Assembly: GCF_023065955.2 (NCBI RefSeq)
Contig: NW_026623100.1
Span: 72,792,727 to 72,856,726, forward strand
Reading direction: 5' to 3'
DNA from: Ursus arctos
Taxonomy: Eukaryota > Chordata > Mammalia > Carnivora > Ursidae
DNA length: 64,000 bases
Under the pieces are notes generated by a model. That model searched no databases, was not told the DNA's origin, and worked only from the letters and a program-made list of their open reading frames with translations. The position numbers and the translations under genes are program-made. Position 1 is the stretch's first letter. Every line of letters begins with the position of its first letter. Positions 1 to 11,379 of the stretch are shown here, piece after piece.

Positions 1-7
1 AGCATAC

Positions 8-95
8 TCATTCTAGCTCTGCGACCTGGGCAGCCCATTCATCTCTCTCTGGTTCAGCTTCCTAATCTATTCAGTGAGCAGTATAATACCATTTC
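8..95 (+). repeat. MIR SINE fragment
   Basis: The stretch follows the core and 3' half of the MIR consensus, with a CTCTGCGACCTGGGCA block followed by a degenerate 'TTCAGCTTCCTAATCT' block. MIR is an ancient tRNA-derived SINE of mammals. The 5' part lies outside the window or is lost. Confidence 0.5.
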
Positions 96-398
96 ATAAA
101 AAGGTATTTTATGGGGATTGCATGCAACCCTACCTGGAAATACAAAGTGTTCCATATGCATTTCCTTCAATCATGCTCCTTCAAATTATTCATGTTGCTG
201 ATTGTCTAAATCTCCTAGTTTCCTCTTACTGGAATCCACAGTTTCCCAATTAGCAAAAGTATGAATACAGTGCCCTGGTCAGGCTGTTGAACTTTCATGT
301 CAGTTTCTCCTTCTGTCAACAATCAAAACCTTTTCCCTGTGTTAATTTCCACCTAAAGTTTACACCTGGATTGGCTGAAAGCAAGTGTCCTCCCTATG

Positions 399-850
399 TA
401 TTGCTGCATAACAAACTACCTGAAACTTAGTTACTTTATGCAAAGGTTTGCTTTGCTCATGACTCTAGGTTAGGAATTCAGGAATGCTTCATCTGGCAGT
501 TTGTCTCTGATCTATAAGGCATTAGCTGGGATGGCTGGGGCTAGAAGATCTTTTTCCAGAGTAGCTCCCTCACTCCTACCTCTGGTACTTCAGTGTACCA
601 TGGCATCTCCCTCTCCACCTGACATCTTTAGGCTGCTTCTAGGTGGCTTGAGTTTCTTGTAGCGTGGTAGTCTCAGCATAGCCAACCTGCTTGTAAGAAG
701 GCTGACTTCAACAAGCGTGAGCATTTTGGGAGTGATTGTTCCCAGAGACCAAGGCCTTCAAAAGTTACACAGTATCATTTCTGGTACATTCTATTGGTTA
801 TTGAGGGCAAGGTAAAATTCACTGTAAGAAGAAACTACAAAGGGAAGTGA
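399..850 (-). repeat. MLT1-type MaLR LTR (antisense)
   Basis: It begins with ATTGCTGCATAACAAACTAC and continues to 'ACATTCTATTGGTTATTGAG', the order expected of the reverse complement of an MLT1-class ERVL-MaLR LTR. No internal retroviral region accompanies it, so it is an old solo LTR. The far end is blurred. Confidence 0.55.
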
Positions 851-1800
851 ATACTGAGAGGTGTGATTCACTGTGGAGTCATTTTAAAGACCAGTTATCA
901 TGGCAATTGATTGAGCATCATGTCCTCCCCTTCCCTCCTCTCCTCTCCCCTCCACACCCCTCCCCTCTCCTCTTCTTTCCATCTCTTGACTTACTGAAAT
1001 TTGTCAGGTTGCATTCTCAGTGCTTAGCAACCCAGGTAAATTCTATGCAAAGAGAGTATATGGGGCTGTTCATCATGATAGGTATGGAAAAAATGTGGGT
1101 GGCCAACTATCTCCTTTATCTAATACATGTTGGAGATTTCATCTCAGTTTTAAGTGGGGCGAATGTCCATAAGCACACTCCCCATGAGCATGGCTTGCAC
1201 AGTGAGCTCACAGGAAACCAGGAAATCCTCAATGGAAGAGAACAATAGATGAGGTGCATGGTATTTTCCTTAGACCTCTTAAGACACTGACAACAAATCG
1301 AAATAGTAATTCATTTACATAAATCAAAGAAAACCGGAGGACAGGGAGTGGGATTAACAGTGTAGAGTATAAGGGGAACTGAAAGAATTATACATTAAAG
1401 AAGTGAGAAATAACCATACATTGCAATTGGCTCTAGGCAGAGAAAAGTAATTCTACACTTTCTGGCGGCACTTCAGTTATTCACTGTTGGTGCTGAGAAA
1501 TATTTGTCAGCTCTCAACTTGTAAATGGAGATAAATCTTACTTGTTCAGTTGTGTCAGGTTATCATCTCGTCTACAGTAATAGAATTTGTAATAGACCAA
1601 TCCGGGTCCTGACTCTCCACAAATCTTCTGACTACTCCAGCTCTCCTTCATCTACATTCTTACATTGTCTTGACCGCATAGCTTGTTACCCCACATAGTT
1701 TTATATGATTAACTTTGATTAACTCACTAGATTCTGTTTTGAGGGCTCAGATAAGCATTTCTCTTTCACTATACTTTTTCCACTCCCTACCCCTCCTTAA
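851..1800. other. No recognised gene or repeat
   Basis: Apart from a pyrimidine-rich tract at 921-980, I recognise nothing here. A 133-codon open frame that runs through the tract has low-complexity Pro/Ser/Leu composition and no splice or start context, so I treat it as chance. Confidence 0.5.
921..980. repeat. Pyrimidine-rich low-complexity tract
   Basis: About 60 bases of almost pure C and T (CCTCTCC-type units). It is a simple low-complexity run, and mirror symmetry is imperfect. Confidence 0.8.
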
Positions 1801-1820
1801 TGCATGAGTGCATGTGCATG

Positions 1821-1858
1821 CACACACACGTGTAGATGCACACACACACACACACACA
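1821..1858. repeat. Interrupted (CA)n microsatellite
   Basis: CA dinucleotides are interrupted once by GTGTAGATG. The longest pure run is about nine units. Confidence 0.9.
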
Positions 1859-2201
1859 TCGATCCCACACGCACACAAATACAAACTCTCTTCTTCCCAG
1901 TGCAGGCCTAAGTCCATAGGAAGCACTTAATAAACACTGAATAAAAGAATTGAGTTCCCATATGTTCAAATCTTCACTGCAGAAGAAATCCATAGCTGTT
2001 ACTACTTCATTTACAATGCCTATCTAACTTCAGGTGTTATCACCAGGGACATCTTTCTCTGTTCACTACCAACTCTGTTGGTTATAGTTTTTCTTAGATT
2101 AACATTTCCCAAAGTGATTTCTTCAAATGTAACTTTAAGATGTTATACATGCTGTATTGGGAGATCTACAATATTAGCATATTGCTATGAGAAAACCTGC
2201 A

Positions 2202-2396
2202 GGGGCACCTGGGTGACTCAGCTGGTTAAGCATCTGACTTCAGTTCAGGTCACGTTCTTGTGGTCTTGGGATCGGGCCTTGCCTCGGCTCCTCGCTCAGC
2301 TCTGAGGAGTCTGCTTGTCCCTCTCCCTCTGCCCCTCCTCCTGCTCGTGCTCTCTCTCTCAAATAAATAAATAAAATCTTAAAAAAAGAAAAGAAA
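2202..2396 (+). repeat. CAN SINE (tRNA-Lys derived), sense
   Basis: It opens with GGGGCACCTGGGTGACTCAG (tRNA-like head with A box), passes through a CT-rich middle and ends with AAATAAATAAATAAAATCTT and an A-rich tail. The flanks AAAACCTGCA and AAGACCTGCA look like a 10-base target-site duplication. CAN SINEs are mobilised by L1 and are confined to Carnivora. Confidence 0.93.
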
Positions 2397-2751
2397 AGAA
2401 GACCTGCAAAGGAAGCAATTTGTTTAACTACATATTTCCAAAATTATTTTTGAGCATAGAGCGCTCTTTCAAGAAAAGATAACAGCACCTATTTATTCCA
2501 GGGGAATGGCATTTTCTGGAATACATTTGGGCAAAGCATATCCTATATATCCCCACTTTAATTCTTTGTCTTCCTTGGTCTTATGATTTTACCACTGTCT
2601 TGGCTGGCTCCCCTTGTCTCAGACCCAGGGCTTAACTTCTTGCTTTGAGGAGGCAGAAACTTTGAGAACCCATGGGAAGATGACACTTTGGGCTAAATCA
2701 CTTAGCATTGTTTGGGGCTAGAAGGGGCCCTGAAAATACCACATCCAGTTT

Positions 2752-2855
2752 TTCATTTTAGAACTGAGGAAATAGGTACAGATGAATAGAAGTCCACTGT
2801 ACCCATAAATGTCAAAACTGGGACTAACATCCAAGTCTCCGAGTTCTAAGGCAAG
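2752..2855 (-). repeat. MIR fragment, antisense
   Basis: The order TTTCATTTTAGAACTGAGGA, then a degraded 'cacagctagt' block, then 'GGGACTAACATCCAAGTCT' is the reverse-strand MIR pattern. Confidence 0.5.
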
Positions 2856-2859
2856 AATA

Positions 2860-5825
2860 TTTCTCCCTTCTATTTTTTAATCCATTTATATAGAACTTTC
2901 CTAGAGTCGGCATTTGGGCCCTGCTGGCTCCATTGAAAATAACCAGGCCCAAAAGCTGGTAGGAAGGATCATGATTTCCACAGAATATAATTAGTGATTT
3001 TGAGGATTTCAATACAGGCCCTGGAAATGGAGCAGATGAGCAATTGGAGCCCATGCTTTTGCAGAGGATGAATGCTGCCTCTAAAACTCAGAAGAATACA
3101 GTATATTAACCGCTCTGCCTCTCACCTTGAAATAAAGCCTTCTGGATCCCATGGGCTAGGGGGCAGTGGGGAGGGAGCAACTTGATTTTCAAAGAAAGAC
3201 CTTCTTTAAAAACCTTCAGGAGATAAGATTTGTGGGAACACTACCCAGTGGTAAATGATGGTGTGGGAAGTAAACATGACCCCAAAAGGCTTAGATCAAA
3301 TTCCCAAGGGATGTTGTAATCCCAGAGGGATGGGCTGTGCTTTGGAAAACAGCTTTTACCTATGAGGCCAAGCTGGTTAATTCCTTTGGGATGGCCCAGT
3401 GCAGGTGGGTTTGGTCTAATAGATTTATCTGTTTGTTGGAAGCTTTGTGGTAAAGATGAGGTTAGAGGAAGGTGAGGTGAAGGAGGTAACTGGAGCCATC
3501 TGGTGATTATTGGATAAAACTCAGAACTTTCCAAAGCCCTGAGATCTAGTCAGAAATCAACCCCAGGGAGAATCCTATGGAGGAGATTTCAAATTGGCAA
3601 GAAAGACCATGGGAAGGGAAGACTGGTGGTCTCCCAAACTCCTATTAAACGGTTACCTGCATGAGGCCTTGGAACTTGGAGGTCCTTCAGTGACTATCGA
3701 GGGACCGTTCTGCGCTGATTGTCTGTAAATCACAAGTTGTTTCTGTCCTGAGAAAATGAGGACAATGAGCAAACTGAGCTCAACTTTCCAGTGTCCTACT
3801 GTTCACTTTAGTGGGGAGAAGGGCATGGGTCGAAATCCACAAACTTTCCACGTCTGCACATGTCCCCAGGCCATAAACGGCCAGTCACTAAGAAGCTTTA
3901 TGCCTTTGAGCACATGGAATTCTCTGGAGGATTATCCTTTGTCTACAGTATAGTTTCCCTGACTCTGGGCATGCACAGCAATACTGGCTGCCGAATGCTC
4001 TGGCCTCCACCCTCCCCTCCCCTATCCAATGGACCTCCACCTGCAAACACACATGCGCGCGCATGCGTCTTCATCTGGGCTAGGAAGGAGCAGCTCAGGG
4101 TCCCTCAGCCTTGGGTTTTCCCTTCTCCTCCCCTTTAGACCCTCAGGGGTGTGGGTCCTGGACTCAGCGAAAGAATCTAGCTGTTGTGGAAGGAGGAAGA
4201 GGGGCTGCCGCAGAACATGCATCAGCCGGACCTTCTCTGGGTGGAAAACAGAATTGATAGAGGACAGATGGGTCTGTGGTGCTGGCCCTTTAGGAGCAGG
4301 CTCCTCCTCACGTGGACCAGAGGACTATGGGACCCTGGATACTCTGGCACAGCTGTCTTCAGGTGCTATCTATGTCCAGTGGACTTGCGGGAATGCACGT
4401 AGGCCCGCCCGCGGAGTGTGAACCCTGTCAGGTGGTTTCTCTTCATTTTTGTAATGCAAGCGCCTGACTTAGACTTTGATTTCTGAGGCATCCATTTCAA
4501 AGAAGCATAGGCTTCAAAGGCAGCTCTCTGAAATAAACACGTCGCCAGCTGCAAGACTAGATGCAGAGCCAGCCCACCGCCCCCCACCCAGGCTCCTTTG
4601 TTTTGGAGATCTTGTTGATTTTGGTAACTGACCATTTGGTCCCCAGGGCCTCTTCTCTTCCCCACTTTAAATTCCCGCCACTGTTTCAAATTCACCAAGA
4701 AAGTGTGAGCCTGCACCAGGCCCCCACCCTGAATTCCAGGAAAAGCCCGGCCTGTGTGCTCTCTCTCCCTCAGTTACCTCGCTGTGTGGCCCCAGGGATG
4801 CTGTGCCATTTCCAGATCCTGTAAGTTAATAAGCCTCTATTTTTCAAAGTTTCCTTATGGTTGTTGCTGAAGGACATCTCGCAATAATAAGAAGAACCAC
4901 GGGGATTGGTCCAGTTGTAATAATGTCTCGGAAAGGGGAAATGTTTGCAGGAAGCTCAGTGGGACCCAGGTAAGTGCCCCCAGGCGTTTCTAGCCAATAA
5001 TATTTCTCCTGATAGGCTGAGATCTGTGCAAAAACAGCCAGAGGATGGAGAGTGGGTCTCCTGAAGGGGCAAGTCGTTGACTGAGGCTTCCCAGGATTGT
5101 TCTATGCCAGGGAGCAATTAATAGGCCCTGGCCTCTCTCAGTTTGCTCCAAACTGCAGGGAGCCTGTAGAACCCAGCAAAAGAATGTTAAATATGCACTG
5201 AAAAGTGTTGCAAGTGCCAAGGCAGCCCTAGCAGGTAGAAAAGCCGAACACTGGCCTGGGTATGGGAAGGAAAACTAGAGGCTGGTGGGGCTGAACGGAC
5301 AGAATTCAACCATGGCTGATAATCAAGAATTGTGGGTTTAGCTTCTGGTAGAGGCAGCAAGGTTCCTGTAGCTAAAAACTTGGTCTTGCCTTTTCCACTC
5401 AAGCATGGGTGTCCTGTGCCTTATTTGGTCTGTCTTTCCTGCTCCTGCCTTTCCAGGGCTGATACACAAACCTAGATTCCTCTAGAGCTAGATTGAAGCC
5501 ACTACAGCTGCTCATTGCAAGTCAAGGTCCCATCTTGGATGGGATCCATTCATTCACTGAAGGCACAAGGACTCCATACTGCACTGTGCAAAGACACAGT
5601 CTGGGCACATCTGAGACGTCATTTCTAGTACTGCTTCCACCACAGACCCTTGTCAACGGTGAGGCCAGTAAATAACATGTCCTGTGGACTTCCCTGGGAC
5701 CTCAGACCTGGAAGATGCTTCCAAGGTCAGATGGTCTTTCTATGTAATGCAGGAAACACATTGAAAGAAGGTTGAAAGAGGAGAGGAGGCTGGAAGAAGG
5801 CAAGTAGAAAATGTGTTGGGACAAG
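2860..5825. other. Repeat-poor segment, no gene recognised
   Basis: Nearly 3 kb without a repeat I can name. It is somewhat GC-richer than the rest, mainly at 3960-4420. Overlapping open frames on both strands at 4022-4421 reflect low stop density in GC-rich DNA. They show no consistent exon signals and the peptide (Ser/Arg/Gly rich) matches nothing I know. It could hold conserved non-coding sequence, which I cannot test. Confidence 0.45.
4046..4068. other. Alternating purine-pyrimidine tract with CpGs
   Basis: An alternating run contains the 14-base palindrome CATGCGCGCGCATG (4052-4065). Such GC alternation is the classic Z-DNA-prone composition, and the CpGs stand out in otherwise CpG-depleted sequence. 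Confidence 0.6.
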
Positions 5826-5829
5826 AGCT

Positions 5830-6045
5830 GCTATTAGTGTTATTGTTCTGGTTATTACTGTGGGCCTCACAGTGTTCCAGGCACTTTGCTGACCAGATGG
5901 TAAAAACCCTGTGTAGAAATCGAGACAGCAAGAGAGGAAGTAACCCACCCAAGGCCCCACAGTGAGTAGGTAGGTGACAGAGCTAGGATTCAAACCAACA
6001 TCTGTCTGGCTCTCACATCTATATTCTTTCAATCCCACTACGTAC
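5830..6045 (-). repeat. MIR, antisense, near full length
   Basis: The reverse-strand landmarks appear in order: 'GTTCCAGGCACTTTGCT', then 'AGTAACCCACCCAAGG', then 'CAGAGCTAGGATTCAAACC'. Antisense open frames through here come from the repeat. Confidence 0.75.
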
Positions 6046-6129
6046 GTAACCTCTGAAGGCAATGATGATTTCCCTCCTGGGTTTTCTTTTGTCCTGTTAA
6101 ACTGATACTCTGGTGGAAAACGTTGTTTG

Positions 6130-6360
6130 CCTCCCTGTTTATTGGACCCTTTGACTTAAGGGAGATCCTGTGCCCTGCAGCCTGGAAATTTCTGTGCCCT
6201 TCACAGTGAGCAACAGCAATGCTGAAAATGTCCTCTCCATCATCTACAAGGGGCGGCCACGAAGGCTATAGGTGTGGCAGGCATGGGTAAATATCACTTA
6301 TTCCTGTGAACAGAGAAGGAAATATTTACAGTTCTGTTCATAAAATATTTACCAGGCTCT
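6130..6360. promoter_or_regulatory. Possible regulatory block with four forkhead-like motifs
   Basis: Within about 230 bases I see TGTTTATT (6136), GGTAAATAT (6286), AATATTTAC (6321) and AATATTTACC (6345), all fitting the forkhead core RYAAAYA or its complement. There is no repeat signature. Function is an inference from motif density only; such motifs also occur by chance in AT-rich DNA. Confidence 0.18.
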
Positions 6361-7164
6361 TATGTAATTTGTTGATAACAAACAGATTTTAGTTAACTTG
6401 GAGGTGATGAGCAATCCTGTTAAACAGATGGGACCAATAACAAAATCCTGATTAGACAAATGTTTTTGTAGAACAGCGCTGTACCCTGTTAGATTTGCGC
6501 TGGAAGAACAATTCTAGACAGAAAAGTGGCCCCAAGGTGAAAATAGCTGTGGATTCTTTAATGTGTTCGTGTGTGTGTGTTCCCCTTTTTTTCTTCCTGC
6601 AGGAAAATTTCTCTTGTATTCCCAGTCAAGGGGCTATTTTGTAGGGCTTGTATTCTGTAGCCCCACTGCCCAATTATTGAAGACAGTTTTGGGGCTAACA
6701 ACTCTGACCTTGTTCTATTCTCTTTTCCCCATACGTGCAGCCCAAATGCACACAGCATTTCATTATCGAATCCTCTGCAGCAAAAGGAGTTTCCCTTTGC
6801 TCAAGCTGATTTCCAATTTAGATTTTCTGAAAATTCGATATTGTCTCCCCCCTCCCCCCTCTGCATGGAGCAGGGTGGTGATTTTTTTTTTTTTAATTAA
6901 AAAAAATGCTTTTAAAGGTAACGATTCCCAGACAGTGGCATCCGCCTGTCAGCCTGCGCCTGCGGGGCTCCTCGCGCCTCCCACAGACCTGGTTACATAA
7001 CCCAGGCCAGTAGTGCGGCCGCTGGCTCTCGGTGTCTCCAGCTCTCTCCCGGTGGGAGCTTGTGGGGCTTGCTGGCACTTCCCGCAGAATTTACTTCCTT
7101 CAGGGTTCCCCGCTTTCTCCTCCACCCCTTTGCTTGCAAAGTGCAGGGTCCCCAGCAAAAGCGG

Positions 7165-7365
7165 ACTTGCATTTGATTCCAGGTTCTGCCTGGTAGCAGC
7201 TGTGTGACCTTGAGGACATAACTGACACTGCTAGTGGCAGCTCCCAGGTCTGTATGGGCAGAGCTGCCGTGAATGGGCTCAGAAGGGCGGGTAAGGTAAG
7301 ACATCTAGCGCAATGTCCCACACCTGCAGACGCTCAACAAAGAGAGCTGTTGTTTTTATTATGAT
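7165..7365 (+). repeat. MIR, sense, near full length
   Basis: It contains 'GATTCCAGGTTCTGCC', 'AGCTGTGTGACCTTGAGG' and a 3' end 'CAGACGCTCAACAAAGAG', all in MIR order. The middle is diverged, where the 'cctcagtttcc' block is lost. Confidence 0.75.
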
Positions 7366-7562
7366 CCCGGAGGATGGACTGCCCTAGGGAAGACTTTGGA
7401 CTAAGTGGTTTTCTTTTAAGCTTTGCTGATTAAGGCAAGCTTTGTCCTTAAGACTTGGCCTTCAGTGGAGAAGGGAGTGGCAGTCAGGCCAGGCAAGTCT
7501 CAGATTGTCATCTGCTACATCAAAGCATCATATGAAATGATACCAGCTATCCTTTACAGCTC

Positions 7563-7765
7563 TTTTTTTTTTTTTTTAAAGATTTTATTTTTTTATTTGT
7601 GACGGAGAGAGAGAGCACAAGCAGGGGGAGCGGCAGGCAGAGGGAGAAGTATGAGCTGATCATGGAGCTGGGCATGGAGCCAATGCGGAACTCGATCCCA
7701 GGACCTTGAGATCATGACCCGAGCCGAAGGCAGACGCTTCACCGACTGAGCCAACCAGGCATCCC
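7563..7765 (-). repeat. CAN SINE, antisense
   Basis: A poly(T) followed by AAAGATTTTATTT, a GAGAGAGAG tract, 'GATCCCAGGACCTTGAGATC' and finally 'CTGAGCCAACCAGGCATCCC' is the reverse complement of a complete CAN SINE. It is diverged, so it is an older copy. Confidence 0.92.
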
Positions 7766-8131
7766 AGCCCTTATGCTCTTTATTGAAGATGCTTAAAGAA
7801 AGACTGCGACATGAATCACAAACTCTGTAATAGTAGTTTGAGGAGATCCCCTGCCCCTTATTCCATTCGGTGCTCCCTACTGTTCTTTAGGACAGAGTCC
7901 TGCCCTCATTCACTAGATGAAACCTCTGTCAAAATATCCTGCCTGCCCACCTCCTCTCCCCATGCTAATGGCAGAGTTGGCATTCAAGTAGATTGACTTT
8001 GAAGCCCATTTTCTTTCTGCCAGACTTCACTACCTTTCTTGAAGGTGGTCTTTGACTTCAATTCACTCGTCAACATTTGGGATCCAAGCCTTTCAAGGAT
8101 TGGTCAGTAACTTATGAATATTCTAATGATA

Positions 8132-8350
8132 GTTGTTATTTATTGTTTAGAAAGATTTGTTTATTTAAGAGCGAGAACTCATGCATGGGGGGGAGGGGCA
8201 GAGGAAGAGGGAGAGAGAGAACCTCAAGCAGACTCCCCGCTGAGCTCAGAGCCCATATGGGTCTCGATCTCACCATCTTACGGCCCTGAGATCATGACCT
8301 GTGCTGATTCAAGAGTCAGTCGCTTAACCGACTGTGCCACGCAGGTACAC
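8132..8350 (-). repeat. CAN SINE, antisense, with target-site duplication
   Basis: The reverse-complement landmarks run from AAAGATTTGTTTATTTAAGAG to 'TTAACCGACTGTGCCACGCA'. TTCTAATGATA occurs on both sides (8121-8131 and 8351-8361), which fixes the insertion boundaries. The poly(T) is eroded. Confidence 0.93.
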
Positions 8351-8361
8351 TTCTAATGATA

Positions 8362-9960
8362 TTTAAAATATACTTTGTCATGACTGTAATATGAGAAGTC
8401 TCTTAGAGAAAGCTGTCATGGAGAGAGGTACATTACCTAAATGAAACCACTGGTTTTAAGTGCTTCTCTAGGTGCTACTGGGGATTTTATAGTTCAGGTT
8501 TCTGGGTAGTAGTGGGTGTTTGAATACAGTGTTGACTCCAGAATTGTCCTGCACTAAGGAGAGGAGAAATATCCTATGCAGGGATGCCATTAATTCGGTA
8601 CCCCATTGATTTGAAATCTGTAGTCATTCTTGTTCAGTGTGTAGGGAACAGATTTGCTTACCAAATTAATGACATGTAAAATTGCCAGGGTCTCTATCTA
8701 TTCAAGGAAACTGGCTTTTCAAACTTGGAAATTCTTTGTTGTGGTTTTTTGAAGCAAAGCTCCTGAGCAGCTTTATACAATTCTCTTGAGTTCTTTGAAA
8801 TTTACCATAATTCAGACTCTCTCTGTTTGCCTCTCTTTCTCCTTAATTAGCTTATATTATTGAGGCTTAGAAATACATTTTAATGTATTTAAAAATCTAT
8901 AGGACTGCGGGAAAGGGTGTGTCTCATCTTGGCTTCTTCTACCCCTCTTGGGTCTTTCTAGTTCTCTAGTCCGAGAAAAGATTGATAACCTGATTGCTCA
9001 ATTCCCAAGACATTGATTAGGACACGTTTCCTTTTTGTTACTAGGAAAGATCAATGTGATTAAAAGGCAGAAGGGCAAGTAGCATTTTCTCTCCCTTCTG
9101 TCCTACATGGCAGGGTGGCAATCTAAGTCAAAGGCCCTCTCTCAAGTTCTGGCATCCTTCTTTTTGCAAACACCTCTAAGCACATTGTCATCATTTTGGC
9201 ATTGGCCAGAGAATGGTAGGATCCTGAGACATAAATTTATAATAAAGAGATGTATGAGACCTCATGTGGTCTTAGAGGCTAAGCCTTATGCCTTGACCTA
9301 GCTTTTTTAGATTGTTTTGGGAGCATATTAGACCCTGATCCAGGAAGTATTTATTGATACTTTTGCCACTTATTATATTTGTGTGTATATATCTTATAGA
9401 GAGTAGCGGTAATGAGTGGATGAGTGGTGGGTTATTATTGGCACACGCCATCAAATGCCACCACTCTGATTGTTCACAATCTATGTAGAGGTATCCAACG
9501 TTCCAGGTCCTCTTAGGCTTCAAAAATATAAAACTTAAGAATGTAGCAAACTTAGGCAGACTCTACTTATCAGTAGAAATGGTCTTCCTGCTGTATCCAG
9601 GACAAACACCTGTTGGGCCTTTGCTTGGACTATCGTGGTGGTGGGAAGATCATCAATCGTAAGGCGATCTGCAAATTTGCTGAATGACTTTGAGAGGTAG
9701 AAACTTCTTCCATATGCTGATATTGTCCTTTCTCTAATCTTCCTCTATTGGCTTTTTAATAATTTGAAGTAATAACTTTGGAAACAACAGAAATTGAGGC
9801 CGATCCCTGGGAAATGTCTAAAGGTGCATAGTCTGAAGGCTCTCCAGACCTACTACAGAGCTTTAGAATGCTCCTGGCATATTGTTAATGTGACCGAAGC
9901 TTTGGAAAGTATACGTTGGTACTCAGAAGGATCTGAACCAGCTTGTCATTTGGTAAGTTG
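8362..9960. other. No recognised gene or repeat
   Basis: About 1.6 kb of mixed-composition sequence in which I see no repeat family, long frame or RNA gene. Confidence 0.45.
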
Positions 9961-9966
9961 ATAAGC

Positions 9967-10425
9967 ATATAGGTATTGCATGCCTGCTCTATGTCAGGCA
10001 TCTATCAGCTTTCTGGGAGCCAGAGGTTCAGCAGTGAGCAAGACAGAATCTCGCCTGTAAGAAGCTTATATACCAGTGGTGGAGAAATAGGCACTAAACA
10101 TGTACACTAAGGTATAAATGACTAAGGCGATTTCAAATGCTCATAAGTGCTCTGGAGAAAATAACATAGTTGAAGCAATAAGCAGTGGTGGGGTGAGCTA
10201 TGGTGGTGAGGCTGGGCCTCTGAGGCAGTGACCACGTGCTCTCGTGCAGGTGCAGAGCCTCAGAGATGGGAATGAATTCAGTACCTGTGAGGGACAGAAA
10301 TCAAGCCGGGATGGCTGGAGTGCCGTGAAGGAAGAGAAGAGCAGAGGGAGAGGAGGTGAAAGTAGGCTGGGACCAGATCGTGGGACCCCTCTGGGCACGA
10401 CTGGCTGCATGGTTTGTGGGGCCTG
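9967..10425 (-). repeat. L2 LINE 3' end, antisense
   Basis: The sequence reads as the L2 3' end in reverse: 'CTATGTCAGGCATCTATCAG', 'CAGCAGTGAGCAAGACAGAA', 'TTCAAATGCTCATAAGTGCT' and 'GGGCCTCTGAGGCAGTGACC'. L2 is an ancient non-LTR retrotransposon. Open frames here on both strands are by-products. Confidence 0.7.
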
Positions 10426-11204
10426 ATGCAAAACGAAAATGCAGGACCACTTTATGGAAATTTCTTAAGGATTTCAAGATGATGACAACAGACAGTGCGA
10501 GCAGGGTCCCTCCTGATTGTGACTGAATGGGCTACATGCTCACGAAGCAGGCCCAGCCTCTAGGCCGAGGTGAGGAGGCTGGATTTGCGGTAATTGCTGG
10601 AAGCAATTGCAATAGAAGCAGGAGGAGGAGGATCTAGAAATCATGTAACCCGATTACTTAATTTGAGAGGAAGTCATGTGTTACAGCACAGAGAAGACAG
10701 TGACTACATATCTTAGGTATTTGGAGACTTGAACTCTTCCAGCCTCTTGATTGTCCTGTGGTTTTGAGCATGAGGAAGCCTGATATGTTCCCCCCACTCC
10801 TACTGTCTTCAGCGTTGTTACGTCTCGAAAGCTGGATTCTGGAGCAGGGCCTTGGAATCTGCATTTCTGAAGATCTCTGTGCGGTTCTCCTGTGGGGTCA
10901 GATTAAGAAAGGATAACACCAAAGCATTTATAACAGTACATATTTACATGTAAAACATGCTTCTGCCTATCTGGTGGCTCAAGGCAGTCTTTGACACATT
11001 CCCTGGAATTTCCAAGGTAATGCTTTGTCAATTCCAGAAAGAGACTTTATTGCTGAAATTGAGTTAGTAATGTTAGTAGGAGTGGTGTTTACTGGGCATG
11101 TCTGCTGTGTAGACAGTGCTAAGAAGAGTCAAGTTGAGGGTGGGCCGATCTCAGGGTCTTCCTCTGGACACTGTGCTCCAGTATCCTAAAAGGTAGACTC
11201 ATTT

Positions 11205-11354
11205 CTGGGCATCTGCCCTTGGCTTGGGTCATTGGGTCCTGGGATCAAGCCCCATGTTGGGCTCTCTGCACAGCAGGGAGCCTTCTTTTCCCTCTCCCTG
11301 TGCTGCTGCGCGCACGCTCTCTATCAAATAAATAAATAAAATCTTTAAAAAAAG
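11205..11354 (+). repeat. 5'-truncated CAN SINE with exact duplication
   Basis: The copy lacks roughly the first 30-40 bases of the tRNA-like head, starting at CTGGGCATCTGCCCTTGGCT, and ends in AAATAAATAAATAAAATCTT plus A7. GGTAGACTCATTT lies on both sides (11192-11204 and 11355-11367). The duplication proves the copy was truncated at insertion. Confidence 0.95.
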
Positions 11355-11379
11355 GGTAGACTCATTTACTATGCTAATT

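Noticed and set aside
4022..4421. Overlapping 60-130 codon frames on both strands in a GC-rich patch
   Set aside because: Low stop density explains them. The peptides are Ser/Arg/Gly-rich, frames exist on both strands at once, and there is no promoter, CpG island or clear splice pattern.
6563..7000. 145-codon plus-strand frame
   Set aside because: It crosses T- and C-rich low-complexity runs and a poly(T)/poly(A) patch. The composition is that of chance translation.
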